Below are positions 32,368 to 42,127 of a stretch of 64,000 nt of DNA, in pieces (the first letter of the stretch is position 1; the number at the start of each line of letters is the position of its first letter). The notes beneath the pieces were generated by a model. It worked only from the letters and a program-made list of their open reading frames with translations, was not told the DNA's origin and did not search any database. Made by a program: the position numbers and the translations under genes. The DNA lies in assembly GCA_017548275.1 (NCBI GenBank), contig JAFZAH010000038.1, positions 62,001-126,000 on the forward strand, read 5' to 3'. Origin of the DNA: Prevotella sp. Its GTDB lineage: Bacteria; Bacteroidota; Bacteroidia; Bacteroidales; Bacteroidaceae.

Positions 32368-34596
32368 ATGAAAAAAGCATTTTTGTTATTGGTGTCGGTG
32401 ATGATGAGTATCACCATGATGGCACAGGAGGCGACTCCAGCCTTTCCTGGCGCAGAGGGGCACGGGCGTTATGTGACGGGCGGTCGCGGTGGTGTAGTAC
32501 GCCATGTGACCAACTTGAATGACTCGGGCACCGGCTCATTCCGTTCGGCTGTGAACGGCAGTTCGAAAAAAATAGTGGTGTTCGACGTAGCGGGCGTCAT
32601 CGCATTGAAGAGCGACTTGAACATCGGCGCCAACACCACCATCTTGGGGCAAACCGCTCCTTCACCCGGCATCACCATCCGCTATTTTACGGTGCGTCCA
32701 GGTGCCAATAACATCATCCGATTCGTCCGTTTCCGCCGCGGTCAGGAGAAAAACGTGAATGACGGAGCCGATGCCATGTGGCAACGCGAGGTGACTGGCA
32801 TCATTCTTGATCACTGCTCCTTCTCTTGGTCAATCGACGAAGTGGCCTCATTTTATGACAACAACAACTTTACCATGCAATGGTGCACATTAGGTGAAAG
32901 TCTCAACAATGCCGGTCACGGAAAAGGAGCCCACGGCTACGGAGGTATCTGGGGCGGTAAACTGGCTTCGTTCCACCACAATATGATTGTTCATGTCAAT
33001 AACCGATCGCCTCGTTTCTGCGGTGCGCGCTATGACTGGACAGGCTACACGAGCAATCAACGCTACAGCGAGTTCAATTGGGAAAATGCCGTACAAGCCG
33101 AGAATGTGGATTACCGCAACTGCGTGGTGTATAACTGCGGGAATGGCTGCTATGGTGGTCCCGGCGGCGGACAAATCAACTTTGTGAACAATTACTACAA
33201 GAGCGGTCCTGCCGGCAAAACGAGTTATCTGACAACCGTCAGTGTGGGAAGTAAAGACAACTCGTCAGAAAACAGCAAATACTGGGGACTATCGAGCCGT
33301 TATTTCATCAACGGCAACCAACTCGACGACACACCAAGCAAAGACTGGTCTGCGGTGAAATATGACTCCGGCACCTATACAATCGACGGTGAACGGTATG
33401 TGACCGACCCCAACCATTATTATGGTGACATGGTGGATTACCAACAAAACAGCAACGGCACCGACTGCGTGCGCATCAAGATGGACAGTCCCGTGGATGC
33501 AGGCATGGTGACGACACACAGTGCTTCTCAGACATTCGAAAAAGTGCTGGCATATGCCGGTGCACGTATGTACCGCGACGATGTGGACCAGCGTTATGCG
33601 CAAGAGACTGAAAGCGGCACCTGTACCTACAAAGGCAGCGTGACTAAAAAATCCGGTCGCATCGACCTGGTGAGCGACGTGAACGGCTACACGGAGGAGA
33701 ATTTTGGCACCGGCAGCCGTCCATCGGGTTATGACAGTGACAACGACGGCATGCCCGATGTTTGGGAAACTGCAAACGGACTGGACCCCGAAGACGCGAG
33801 CGACGCAAATACCTACACACTCGACCCAAAGGGTTGGTACACCAACCTTGAGGTATATGCGAACTCGTTGGTAGAAGACTTGATGAAAGAAGAGAACACT
33901 GGCGCTGAGAGTACCTTTGAGGAATATTACCCGGTGGTGACCAAAGCCACGGGCATCGATTACTACAGCGGTGCATTATTGCCATCGACGACCGACCCTG
34001 TGAATCCCGGTGACGAGAGCGAAGTGACTTACACCATCTCGCAGAGCACCTATGTGAACAGTCCGAGTGACACCGAGTGGACATTCCAAAACGGCATCAC
34101 CGTCAGCAACTCAAAGAGCAAGACCTACGCAGCGGGTAAAGAGAATGGCATTAAATATTCAGCCAATGTGCAATATACCGTGAAACTGCCTGCAGGTGTG
34201 ACTATCAACAAGGTGAATTTCAAGGGTTATGACAACTATGCGGATGACGACGCATACCTGAGCGAACTGAACGGCACTAACTATGATGCAAGCGAATATG
34301 TGTTCCCGAAGAAAGACGGCGACACCTATTTCGTCACCGAGCACACCGTGGACACCAATGCCTCAGGCACGTTGACCTTCACCCCCGGCGGCAAACAGAC
34401 GGTTTGGGTAATCACACTGAACGGTTTGAAAGTGACCGGCATCGACGACGCCTTTGAAGAAGCAGATACCTTAGGCGTGAAATATTATAATGTGTCGGGA
34501 ACGGAAACTACACGCCCCGCACAAGCGAGAGGTGTGCTGATTCGCGTGGAGCATCTCTCAAACGGGAAAACAAGGACCACGAAGATTATCAAATAG
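32368..34596 (+). CDS. PL1 pectate lyase with calcium motif, beta accessory module and C-terminal tail
   Basis: A 742-residue secreted lyase (signal peptide ending MMAQ). Residues about 25-400 are the PL1 beta-helix: TPAFPGAEGHGRYVTGGRGG, LDHCSFSWSIDE, SFHHNMIVHVNNRSPR, and VVYNCGNGCYGGPGGG. A DxDNDGMPDVWE calcium/TSP3-type motif lies at about 457-468. Residues about 550-690 are a beta module (EWTFQNGITVSNSKSK to QTVWVITLNG) shared with the second PL1. The last ~50 residues resemble a truncated sorting domain. The enzyme cleaves homogalacturonan by beta-elimination. It lies 138 bp after the GH28-GH105 gene, same strand. Confidence 0.9.
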   Translation: MKKAFLLLVSVMMSITMMAQEATPAFPGAEGHGRYVTGGRGGVVRHVTNLNDSGTGSFRSAVNGSSKKIVVFDVAGVIALKSDLNIGANTTILGQTAPSPGITIRYFTVRPGANNIIRFVRFRRGQEKNVNDGADAMWQREVTGIILDHCSFSWSIDEVASFYDNNNFTMQWCTLGESLNNAGHGKGAHGYGGIWGGKLASFHHNMIVHVNNRSPRFCGARYDWTGYTSNQRYSEFNWENAVQAENVDYRNCVVYNCGNGCYGGPGGGQINFVNNYYKSGPAGKTSYLTTVSVGSKDNSSENSKYWGLSSRYFINGNQLDDTPSKDWSAVKYDSGTYTIDGERYVTDPNHYYGDMVDYQQNSNGTDCVRIKMDSPVDAGMVTTHSASQTFEKVLAYAGARMYRDDVDQRYAQETESGTCTYKGSVTKKSGRIDLVSDVNGYTEENFGTGSRPSGYDSDNDGMPDVWETANGLDPEDASDANTYTLDPKGWYTNLEVYANSLVEDLMKEENTGAESTFEEYYPVVTKATGIDYYSGALLPSTTDPVNPGDESEVTYTISQSTYVNSPSDTEWTFQNGITVSNSKSKTYAAGKENGIKYSANVQYTVKLPAGVTINKVNFKGYDNYADDDAYLSELNGTNYDASEYVFPKKDGDTYFVTEHTVDTNASGTLTFTPGGKQTVWVITLNGLKVTGIDDAFEEADTLGVKYYNVSGTETTRPAQARGVLIRVEHLSNGKTRTTKIIK

Positions 34597-34693
34597 AAGA
34601 CTACGAATTGTTCGAATTAAACCAATAAGCAGGAAAGAAATAAGATCAATCAGGCATAAATAGTCCCGAAGGGGCTAAGTGTGACAAAAAAAT

Positions 34694-34724
34694 AAGAGGG
34701 CATGTCGGTCGACATACCCTCTTT
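34694..34724 (-). terminator. Hairpin terminator between the first PL1 and the convergent 169-residue gene
   Basis: AAGAGGG-c-ATGTC, a GGTC loop and GACAT-a-CCCTCTT form a 12-bp stem with one mismatch. The minus strand continues ATTTTTTTGTC, making it a good terminator for the minus-strand gene. It can also act on the plus strand. Confidence 0.75.
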
Positions 34725-34793
34725 CTGATAATGATAATTGATAATAATAAATAAGAATATAGTTTAATCTTAGCGTTTGATTACTTGTATTGG

Positions 34794-35303
34794 TTATTCG
34801 TAATACTCGATGGTGCGGGTCTGCTCCATGTCCTGTCCCATCATGGAAGTCTTGCGGCTGATCCAGTTGCCTTTGTCGTCGAACTTATAGTCTGAGAAAG
34901 GGGTTTCCATCTCTTGTCCGCCGAAATCCATCACCTGTTTGATGAGCACACCTTTTTCGTCATAGACGTTTGAGTTTTTCATTGCGCCCATAGAGGTCTC
35001 CATCGACTGGCTCATCACTTTTCCGTTCTCCCATGTGTATTTGATGGTGATTTCCATGCCCTGTGCCTCCATCTTTGCAGACTGCATGTATCCGTCAGCA
35101 TCATAGACAACATCTTTCATACCCTCTTGTTCCATTTTACCGTCTTTTGTGAAATTGGTAACACGGTCGTGTCCCATCACTGAAGATTTAATACATTTCA
35201 CGGGGCCAGTTGCCTCATTTGCTTCTACGTCATGGAACTTGGTCTGTGCCTGAATGGCAAACGGCAATGCGAGCAAAGCAAGCATCATAATTGCTTTTTT
35301 CAT
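34794..35303 (-). CDS. Small secreted YD-repeat-like protein
   Basis: A 169-residue secreted protein (signal peptide ending AIQAQ). Its short strands resemble YD/RHS-type repeats: VVYDADGYMQ, NVYDEKGVLIKQV, YKFDDKGNWISR, RTIEYYE. It is Met-rich and acidic. Function unknown. It is the only minus-strand gene inside the pectin locus, has its own terminator, and is probably an independent unit. I see no full promoter in the 285 bp upstream, which is shared with the divergent 981-residue gene. Confidence 0.72.
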   Translation of the reverse strand: MKKAIMMLALLALPFAIQAQTKFHDVEANEATGPVKCIKSSVMGHDRVTNFTKDGKMEQEGMKDVVYDADGYMQSAKMEAQGMEITIKYTWENGKVMSQSMETSMGAMKNSNVYDEKGVLIKQVMDFGGQEMETPFSDYKFDDKGNWISRKTSMMGQDMEQTRTIEYYE

Positions 35304-35516
35304 AATCTCTGAGTTTTATAGGTTGATAATGTTAATGAAATATCTATGCCGATGCATTTCCGCCCTATTTTCCGGGCAATCATATATTAGACGAATACCC
35401 ATGCGAAAGGTTTAATTGAAGAATGAAAAAAAATACAAGTTCTGACGGAATCACAACATATCAAGAAGAAAGATAAAATAGTCAATTTATTTAACGAATT
35501 TTTAATCTTCTAATGG

Positions 35517-35547
35517 TTGTATGAATGAAAAGTATTGTGTATCTTTG
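35517..35547 (+). promoter_or_regulatory. Promoter of the 981-residue modular protein gene
   Basis: TTG at 35517-35519, a 20-bp spacer, then TATCTTTG at 35540-35547, 41 bp before the ATG. Confidence 0.75.
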
Positions 35548-35588
35548 TACCCAAATAGACAATTTTTATTAACTAATACCTTAAATTT

Positions 35589-38534
35589 ATGAACAAATTT
35601 TTACGCATTTCTTTTGTGGCCGCTTTATTAGCCATTTGTGGCTATAGCCACGCCACAGATGTAAAATTTGATTTCAGCACGGCTAGCGGCATAGAAGCCT
35701 TAGGAATTACGCCGCCTGCAGCCGGAGCAGGAACAAATATTACGAGCGACATCGTTTATCAAGGGGTCACTATCGCTATCGAAGGAGGTTCCACACCTGC
35801 CCGTATTTGGCAGAGTACCGGAGATTATGAAGGCTCTTACGACTTACGTGTCTATAACGGTGCCAAGATAACCATTTCTGCTCCGTCAGGAAAAAGTGTT
35901 AAAGGTCTCGCATGGGAAAAAGGCCAGAAATGGGACAGCAATCTGGCAGCAAACAGCGGCACCATCGGTGAAACATCGTGGACAGGTGATGCCAGCAGTG
36001 TGACATTGACCCTTTCGGCCCAGTGTCAATTTAAGACGTTGACTGTGACCATCGACGAGAGCGGCGGCGGCACTGTAAACCCAGACCCGGATCCCGACCC
36101 ACAGCCCGAAGGCACCGTGTTTGACTTCGACAACAAGGCTGACGAGTTGTTCCCCTCCATGGCCGGCAAGCGCTCTAGCGGCAGCAATGATAATTATGTG
36201 GCCGATGGCGAATTTAATGAAACCCTGACTTCTACCGCTGTAAACGGCGCAACAGTGACCGTTGAGGCCTCCCCCGCTGACGCAGCAACCAGAAACCGTC
36301 TTTGGGCTTCTTCACCTGTGCTCCGCATGTATAACAGCACTCTGACCATCAAAGCAGAGCAGAACATTAAGTCCATTACATTTACCGTAAACTGGAACAA
36401 TAACAAGTTGACTTGGAACACTGGCAACACTGCCAGCGTCGGCACCCTGACAGCAGGTGACAAAGACAATCCGACAGTGACATGGACTGGTGACGCAAAA
36501 GAAGTGGTTATCACCATCGCAGCCAACACCCAGATTAAGAAGATTGAACTTGGTTTCGACGAGGTGACACCTCCAGACCCACAACCCGAAGGCACGTTGT
36601 TTGACTTCGACAACAAGGCTGACGAGTTGTTCCCCTCCATGGCCGGCAAGCGCTCAAGCGGCAGCAATGACAGTTACGTGGCCGACGGTGAATTCACCGA
36701 GACATTGACTTCTACTCCTGTAAACGGTGCCACTGTCACCATTGAGGCTTCTCCCGAAGACGCTAAGACCAAGAACCGTCTGTGGGCCACCTCACCCGTT
36801 CTCCGTATGTATAACGGCACACTGACCGTGAAAGCCGAGGAAAATATTAAATCGATGACTTTCACTGTAGGATGGAACAGCAACAACAAGGTGGTAACCT
36901 GGAATACAGGCAACACCGTAAGCACTGGCACCTTGACCATTGGAAACCAGGATGACCAAACCGTGAAATGGGTCGGCAACGCCAAAGAAGTGGTGTTCAC
37001 GATTGCCGCCAACACACAGATTAAGAAATTGGAATTGGGCTTCGAGGATGTGGCTCCCGAGTTGGTTATCTCTGGTGTGACCCCGTTTGAAGGCAGCACG
37101 ACCGTGACCATCACCGGCGGACAGAACATCTATTACACCATCGACGGCAGTGACCCGAAAACCAATGAGGATGCTCCGCTTTATAGCGGTCCCTTCACAC
37201 TGACCGAGACCGCTACCGTGAAAGCATGGGACGAATTGCTTGACATCAGCGCAGAGAAGACCTTCACGAAGAAAGAGACACCCGTTGTGAACAGCATCGC
37301 CGAGTTCATCGCCCTGCAGAAAGGCGACAAAGCCGTACTGAACCTGAACGGCGCCGTTTGCCTCTACACCTGGACGAGCAATGCCACACCTCCTAACACC
37401 ATGGCATACGTCCGTGACAACAGCGGTGCTTTGAACTTCTTCAACACCGGCATCCAGATGCAGACCGGCGACGTGCTCGATGGCAGCATCATCCTCCAGA
37501 AAGATGAGTACAACGGACTTCCCGAGGCTGTCAAAGCTGGTGATATGACGGTGTATGACAATCTGCTTATCAGCAGCGGTTCCGAACCCGAGGCTCGCAG
37601 CATCGTCATCAAGGATGTGGATAAATACGTGAACGACCTGGTAGAACTGCAGAACGTGAGCATCACAACCGAGGCAGGCACAGAGCCTGGCGGCGGTGGT
37701 GGCGGCGGTGACACACCCGCCGGCGACATCGTGTTTGACTTTAACAACGATGCAGACGCTTTATTCCCCTCAATGGCAGGCAAACGTTCCAGCGGTACTG
37801 GTGCCTCTTACGTAGCAGACGGTGAGTTCACCGAGACGCTTACCTCTACCGCAGTACAGGGTGCGACCGTAACAGTTGAGGCTTCTCCTGCAGATGCCGG
37901 TACGAAAAACCGTCTGTGGGCATCTGCTCCCGTATTACGTATGTATAACAACTCCTTGACAGTGACCGCTCCTTCAGGAAAGAACATCACAGCCATAACA
38001 TTCAACTTGGCTTCCGCTGCCTCTTCATCGAGATGGGGTAACAACAACAGTGTTGACAGCGGCACATTGGCACCCGAAGGCGAAAAGGACAAGAAGACCA
38101 ACACCGTCACTTGGACAGGCAGCGCTAACCAAGTGGTTCTCAGTATTGCAGCCAATACACAAATCGGTTCTATCGCCTTGACCCTTGACGGTGCAGCCTC
38201 TGCTCCGAAACGTGCCGATGCCGTCAAGTACTACGCTAAGGACGATGGCGGCAACACGGTGCAGATTTACAACAATTACCACATTGACGCCTTCAATGAT
38301 TACAACGTATTTGTGAACGACAAGAAGTACAACGTGAAGGGTATCGTGACCGTTTATAAGACCTCTTACGAGATTAACACATTGGAGATTACCGATACCG
38401 CCACCGGTATCACAGCAACCGAGACAGACCGTCTCGATGTGAACGCTCCGATTTACAACCTCGCCGGTCAGCAGGTGAACAAGACCTTCAAGGGTGTTGT
38501 CATCCAGAACGGAAAGAAGTTTATACAGAAGTAA
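35589..38534 (+). CDS. Secreted modular repeat protein of the pectin locus, unknown function
   Basis: A 981-residue protein with a signal peptide ending GYSHA. The order is: beta module A (about 23-158); an Asp/Pro linker; module B (175-325); module C (335-488); a chitobiase C-terminal-like domain (495-562, YYTIDGSDPKTNEDAPLYSG); an OB-like domain (564-694); a Gly-rich linker; module D (714-870); a second OB-like part (878-937); and a tail YNLAGQQVNKTFKGVVIQNG at the end. Modules B, C and D share VFDFxNxADxLFPSMAGKR, YVADGEF, RLWAxxPVLRMYN and VxxxIAANTQI. No catalytic motif is visible, so glycan binding is likely by context. B and C are a 480-bp direct duplication. A terminator follows, separating it from susC. 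Confidence 0.78.
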   Translation: MNKFLRISFVAALLAICGYSHATDVKFDFSTASGIEALGITPPAAGAGTNITSDIVYQGVTIAIEGGSTPARIWQSTGDYEGSYDLRVYNGAKITISAPSGKSVKGLAWEKGQKWDSNLAANSGTIGETSWTGDASSVTLTLSAQCQFKTLTVTIDESGGGTVNPDPDPDPQPEGTVFDFDNKADELFPSMAGKRSSGSNDNYVADGEFNETLTSTAVNGATVTVEASPADAATRNRLWASSPVLRMYNSTLTIKAEQNIKSITFTVNWNNNKLTWNTGNTASVGTLTAGDKDNPTVTWTGDAKEVVITIAANTQIKKIELGFDEVTPPDPQPEGTLFDFDNKADELFPSMAGKRSSGSNDSYVADGEFTETLTSTPVNGATVTIEASPEDAKTKNRLWATSPVLRMYNGTLTVKAEENIKSMTFTVGWNSNNKVVTWNTGNTVSTGTLTIGNQDDQTVKWVGNAKEVVFTIAANTQIKKLELGFEDVAPELVISGVTPFEGSTTVTITGGQNIYYTIDGSDPKTNEDAPLYSGPFTLTETATVKAWDELLDISAEKTFTKKETPVVNSIAEFIALQKGDKAVLNLNGAVCLYTWTSNATPPNTMAYVRDNSGALNFFNTGIQMQTGDVLDGSIILQKDEYNGLPEAVKAGDMTVYDNLLISSGSEPEARSIVIKDVDKYVNDLVELQNVSITTEAGTEPGGGGGGGDTPAGDIVFDFNNDADALFPSMAGKRSSGTGASYVADGEFTETLTSTAVQGATVTVEASPADAGTKNRLWASAPVLRMYNNSLTVTAPSGKNITAITFNLASAASSSRWGNNNSVDSGTLAPEGEKDKKTNTVTWTGSANQVVLSIAANTQIGSIALTLDGAASAPKRADAVKYYAKDDGGNTVQIYNNYHIDAFNDYNVFVNDKKYNVKGIVTVYKTSYEINTLEITDTATGITATETDRLDVNAPIYNLAGQQVNKTFKGVVIQNGKKFIQK
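36119..37060 (+). repeat. 480-bp tandem duplication inside the modular protein gene
   Basis: The stretch from about 36119 is repeated exactly 480 bp later from 36599, with near identity over the first ~55 bp and clear similarity through both modules. A third, more diverged copy starts near 37732. It reflects in-frame module duplication and could recombine. Confidence 0.8.
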
Positions 38535-38553
38535 GCAGACATCACTGATATTG

Positions 38554-38596
38554 ACTCCCTCCGCCCATAAATGGTGTGGAGGGAGTTTTTTATTGG
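38554..38596 (+). terminator. Terminator after the modular protein gene
   Basis: A 9-bp stem ACTCCCTCC/GGAGGGAGT (38554-38586) is followed by TTTTTTATT, 20 bp after the stop codon. Confidence 0.88.
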
Positions 38597-38704
38597 GAGC
38601 AAAGGAATAAAGGGGAATGACGAGAATGACGAAAAAAAGAGGTTGTATGATAACGATTGCGTAAAATTTGCTGAAGAAAATGCTAATAATATCAAATAAA
38701 TTTG

Positions 38705-38712
38705 TATATTTG
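38705..38712 (+). promoter_or_regulatory. -7 box of the susC operon
   Basis: TATATTTG followed by C lies 92 bp before the preferred susC start. No TTG at 19-21 bp upstream, as expected if an activator assists. It makes the ATG at 38702 unusable. Confidence 0.5.
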
Positions 38713-38803
38713 CAAACTGAAAGCACAGACAAACGAACTACAGAATTCTACTATTCTCAAGAAAATACAAAAATCAAATAATTATAAACCTAAAAAACAA
38801 TTT

Positions 38804-41800
38804 ATGTCTGGTAAATTTAAAATCTTTCGAATGGCGCTCATGCTGCTATTTGCCATATTGGCAAGCAACATCTCAGCGCAGACGATTAAAGGTACTGTGA
38901 CAGAAGAAAACGGTGAGCCGATTATAGGAGCGACGGTTGTGGAGACCGGCACTCAGAACGGCACGGTGACCGATTTGGACGGAAACTTTACCTTGAATGT
39001 GAAAGGCAATGAAATCACTGTCAGTTACGTAGGCATGACCGAACAGAAGGTGAACGTTGCCGGCAAATCGAGTGTGACCATTGTCATGAAAGAAGAGTCA
39101 TCGACCTTGAACGAGGTGGTGGTGATTGGTTATGGCAGTGTCCGTAAAAAAGACTTGACTGGTGCTGTGAGCACGGTGAAGGGCGGCGACTTGACAAAAG
39201 TGCCAGTAACTAACGTGGCAGAGGCGCTGACCGGTAAACTAGCCGGTGTGCAGATAACCACCGCCGACGGTTCGCCCGACGCCGAGATGCTTATCCGCGT
39301 ACGTGGCGGCGGCTCCATCACGGGTGACAACTCACCTCTTTATATAGTGGATGGTTTCCCTGTGTCGAGCATCAGCGACATCGCCTCGTCGGATATCGAA
39401 GACATCACCGTTCTGAAAGACGCCGCCTCGACCGCCATCTACGGTAGCCAGGGTGCCAACGGTGTGATTCTTATTACGACAAAGGGAGCCCAGGCAGGCA
39501 AGACACAAGTTAACTACAATGTGTATATCCAAGGCAAGACCATGCGCAAGACTCTTGACACAATGACCCCGCGCCAATATGTGCGTTATCTGTATGAGCG
39601 TCAGGCCTTGCAGGGCAACAGCGGCATCAGTTCATTTGAGAAGCGCTATGGTTCGTGGGAAGACATCGACCTATATGACTATCAGGCCGGTCATGATTGG
39701 CAGGACGAGATGTTCGGCAACCATGATATCTCTCAAAACCACAACGTCAGCATCGCCGGCGGTTCTGATAAGACAAAGTTCACCTTGAGCGGCAGTTACG
39801 CCAACGACAACAGTCTGATGGAGGGCAACGGATACGAGCGTTTCAATGTGAATTTCAAGTTGAAACACGAGTTGTACAAAAATCTTGACCTTGATTTCGG
39901 TGTGCGAATGTCAGACACCGAGGTAAAAGGTATGGGAACCGGCGGCGGCAGTTACAAGATCCGTTCCTACGATGCCATCATGACGGGTCCTGTGTTCGGA
40001 TTATACGACCAGATTTCCATTGACCCGAGCATGATGTCGGAAGAGGAATATGAAGAGTACATCAACGGCACGCGTACGCTGAAAGACCGTGTGAACGACT
40101 ACTGGCGCCGTAAGAACGACCGCCGTTACAACTTCAACGCTGCTATCACCTGGAAAATCAACAAGCACTTCACATACCGTGCCGAAGGCGGTTACGAATA
40201 TCTTTTCAGCCAGCAGAAAGACTGGTACGGATCACGTTCGAACAAGGCTGTACAAGACGGCGGCAGTCTGCCGATGGGTGAATGGTACAAGCGCGACACT
40301 TGGAAGATGCGTGGCACACACACCCTGACCTGGAAACAGAAGTTCAACGACATCCACGATTTCAACGTGATGATTGGTCAGGAGTATGTGGCATCAAACT
40401 ACGAGCAATTGGGAACACTGACTTTCAAGTACTTCCAGAAAGACATTACTCCAGAGAAGATGTTCGCCTCCATCCAGAACAACTCCAAGGCTACCGGTGC
40501 ACAGACCTTAGCATCGGCCTTGGGACAAGAAGACAGGACCATCTCCTTCTTAGGCCGTATGATTTACAGTCTTTATGACCGTTATATTTTGACCATCACT
40601 TTGCGTGAGGACGGTTCGTCGAAGTTTATGCGCGGCAACCGTTGGGGGTTCTTCCCCGCCGCCGCATTAGGTTGGCGTATCTCAGATGAGAGTTGGATGG
40701 AAAGCACTCGCAAATGGTTGAGCAACTTGAAGTTGCGTCTCTCCTATGGTACCGCCGGTAACAACCGTATCGGCTCGGCCATGTTCGAGACCACCTATAA
40801 AGCATACTCCAACACGAAATATTATGGTGCAGGCAATCAGCAGAATCCTCACTATACGTTGAATAACGCCCAGTTGGCCAATCCCGACCTGAAATGGGAG
40901 ACAACCATCACACGAAATATTGGTTTGGACTTCGGATTCCTTCGCGACCGCATCAACGGTAGTTTGGACTTCTATTGGAACACCGTGAAAGACCTGTTGG
41001 TGGAAGTGCCCATCACCTCCATCGGTTATACCTCGATGCAGCAGAACATCGGTCAGACCTCCAACAAAGGTGTGGAATTGACTTTGAACGCTGTGGCTCT
41101 CCAACACAAAGATTACTCACTGAATTTCAACTTCAACATCGGCTTCAATCAGAACAAGGTCGATAAGTTGTCACAGGGCGTAGAATCGATGCAGTTCAAC
41201 TCAGGCGCATTCTCCACCGACATGCGCGGTGCCGATGACTACCGCGTGGTGGTCGGCGAACCTCTCGGTCTGGTGTGGGGCTTCGAGTATGACGGCATTT
41301 ATTCTGTCGATGATTTCGAGACGTATGTTGACGATAACGGCAAGACACAGTTCCTGTTTGACAAATCGGGCAACTATATCCTGAAAGAGGGTGTGGTGGA
41401 TAACACCTTCCTGACAGCAGGCAGCCGCGGCGGCCTTCGTCCCGGTGCCATGAGATTCAAGGATTTGAACGGTGACGGCAAGATTGACGCTGACAATGAC
41501 CGTAAGATTATCGGTAAGACACAACCGAAGTTCACAGGCGGTTTTGGCTTCAACGCCACCTATAAGTGGTTTGACCTGAGTGCGAACTTCAACTTTGTGG
41601 TGGGCAATGATGTGTATAACATGGACAAGATGGTATCGTCGCAGAGTTACCGCAACCAGTGGGCCGCTCTTCGTCAGGAGATGTCGCCTGTGACGTTAGG
41701 CGGTGAGGCCTGGACGTATCTTGACCAGAACACGGGTGAGATTGTGACCGACTATGAGACGTTGAAAGCCATGAATGCAGGCGCCACCCGTTGGTCAGGC

Positions 41801-42109
41801 CTGACAATGTCGGACAACAACCCGACTCCGAACTCCGCTTTCATCGAGGACGGTTCATTCCTCCGCTTACAAAACATCACCTTAGGTTTCACGCTCCCCC
41901 AGAACTGGATTAAGCGTTTCTACTGCCAGCAGTTCCGCATCTATTGCACGCTGAACAATGTGTTCTGTCTGACGAATTACAGCGGTTACGACCCCGAGGT
42001 GAACTCCGCCATCCGCAACTCTAAGACGAGCGGTCTGACTCCAGGTGCTGACTTCTCAGCCTATCCGAAGTCATTCTCGTGGACAGTAGGTGCCAACATC
42101 ACATTCTAA
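38804..42109 (+). CDS. susC: SusC-family TonB-dependent outer membrane transporter
   Basis: A 1101-residue outer membrane importer, presumably for pectin oligosaccharides. The signal peptide ends NISAQ. A carboxypeptidase-regulatory-like domain occupies about residues 26-105 (IKGTVTEENGEPIIGATVVE). A TonB-box-like STLNEVVVIGYG precedes the plug (about 125-235, VRGGGSITGDNSPLYIVDG, ASTAIYGSQGANGVILITTKG). The barrel fills the rest and ends SFSWTVGANITF with a terminal Phe. A longer start at 38702 is rejected because it overlaps the -7 box. The susD gene follows after 18 bp. Confidence 0.95.
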   Translation: MSGKFKIFRMALMLLFAILASNISAQTIKGTVTEENGEPIIGATVVETGTQNGTVTDLDGNFTLNVKGNEITVSYVGMTEQKVNVAGKSSVTIVMKEESSTLNEVVVIGYGSVRKKDLTGAVSTVKGGDLTKVPVTNVAEALTGKLAGVQITTADGSPDAEMLIRVRGGGSITGDNSPLYIVDGFPVSSISDIASSDIEDITVLKDAASTAIYGSQGANGVILITTKGAQAGKTQVNYNVYIQGKTMRKTLDTMTPRQYVRYLYERQALQGNSGISSFEKRYGSWEDIDLYDYQAGHDWQDEMFGNHDISQNHNVSIAGGSDKTKFTLSGSYANDNSLMEGNGYERFNVNFKLKHELYKNLDLDFGVRMSDTEVKGMGTGGGSYKIRSYDAIMTGPVFGLYDQISIDPSMMSEEEYEEYINGTRTLKDRVNDYWRRKNDRRYNFNAAITWKINKHFTYRAEGGYEYLFSQQKDWYGSRSNKAVQDGGSLPMGEWYKRDTWKMRGTHTLTWKQKFNDIHDFNVMIGQEYVASNYEQLGTLTFKYFQKDITPEKMFASIQNNSKATGAQTLASALGQEDRTISFLGRMIYSLYDRYILTITLREDGSSKFMRGNRWGFFPAAALGWRISDESWMESTRKWLSNLKLRLSYGTAGNNRIGSAMFETTYKAYSNTKYYGAGNQQNPHYTLNNAQLANPDLKWETTITRNIGLDFGFLRDRINGSLDFYWNTVKDLLVEVPITSIGYTSMQQNIGQTSNKGVELTLNAVALQHKDYSLNFNFNIGFNQNKVDKLSQGVESMQFNSGAFSTDMRGADDYRVVVGEPLGLVWGFEYDGIYSVDDFETYVDDNGKTQFLFDKSGNYILKEGVVDNTFLTAGSRGGLRPGAMRFKDLNGDGKIDADNDRKIIGKTQPKFTGGFGFNATYKWFDLSANFNFVVGNDVYNMDKMVSSQSYRNQWAALRQEMSPVTLGGEAWTYLDQNTGEIVTDYETLKAMNAGATRWSGLTMSDNNPTPNSAFIEDGSFLRLQNITLGFTLPQNWIKRFYCQQFRIYCTLNNVFCLTNYSGYDPEVNSAIRNSKTSGLTPGADFSAYPKSFSWTVGANITF

Positions 42110-42127
42110 CCCTTCATCCCAAAAGAC

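Noticed and set aside
38702-38803. 34-residue N-terminal extension of SusC
   Set aside because: It overlaps the TATATTTG box and lacks signal peptide character; MSGKFKIF at 38804 starts a proper signal sequence.
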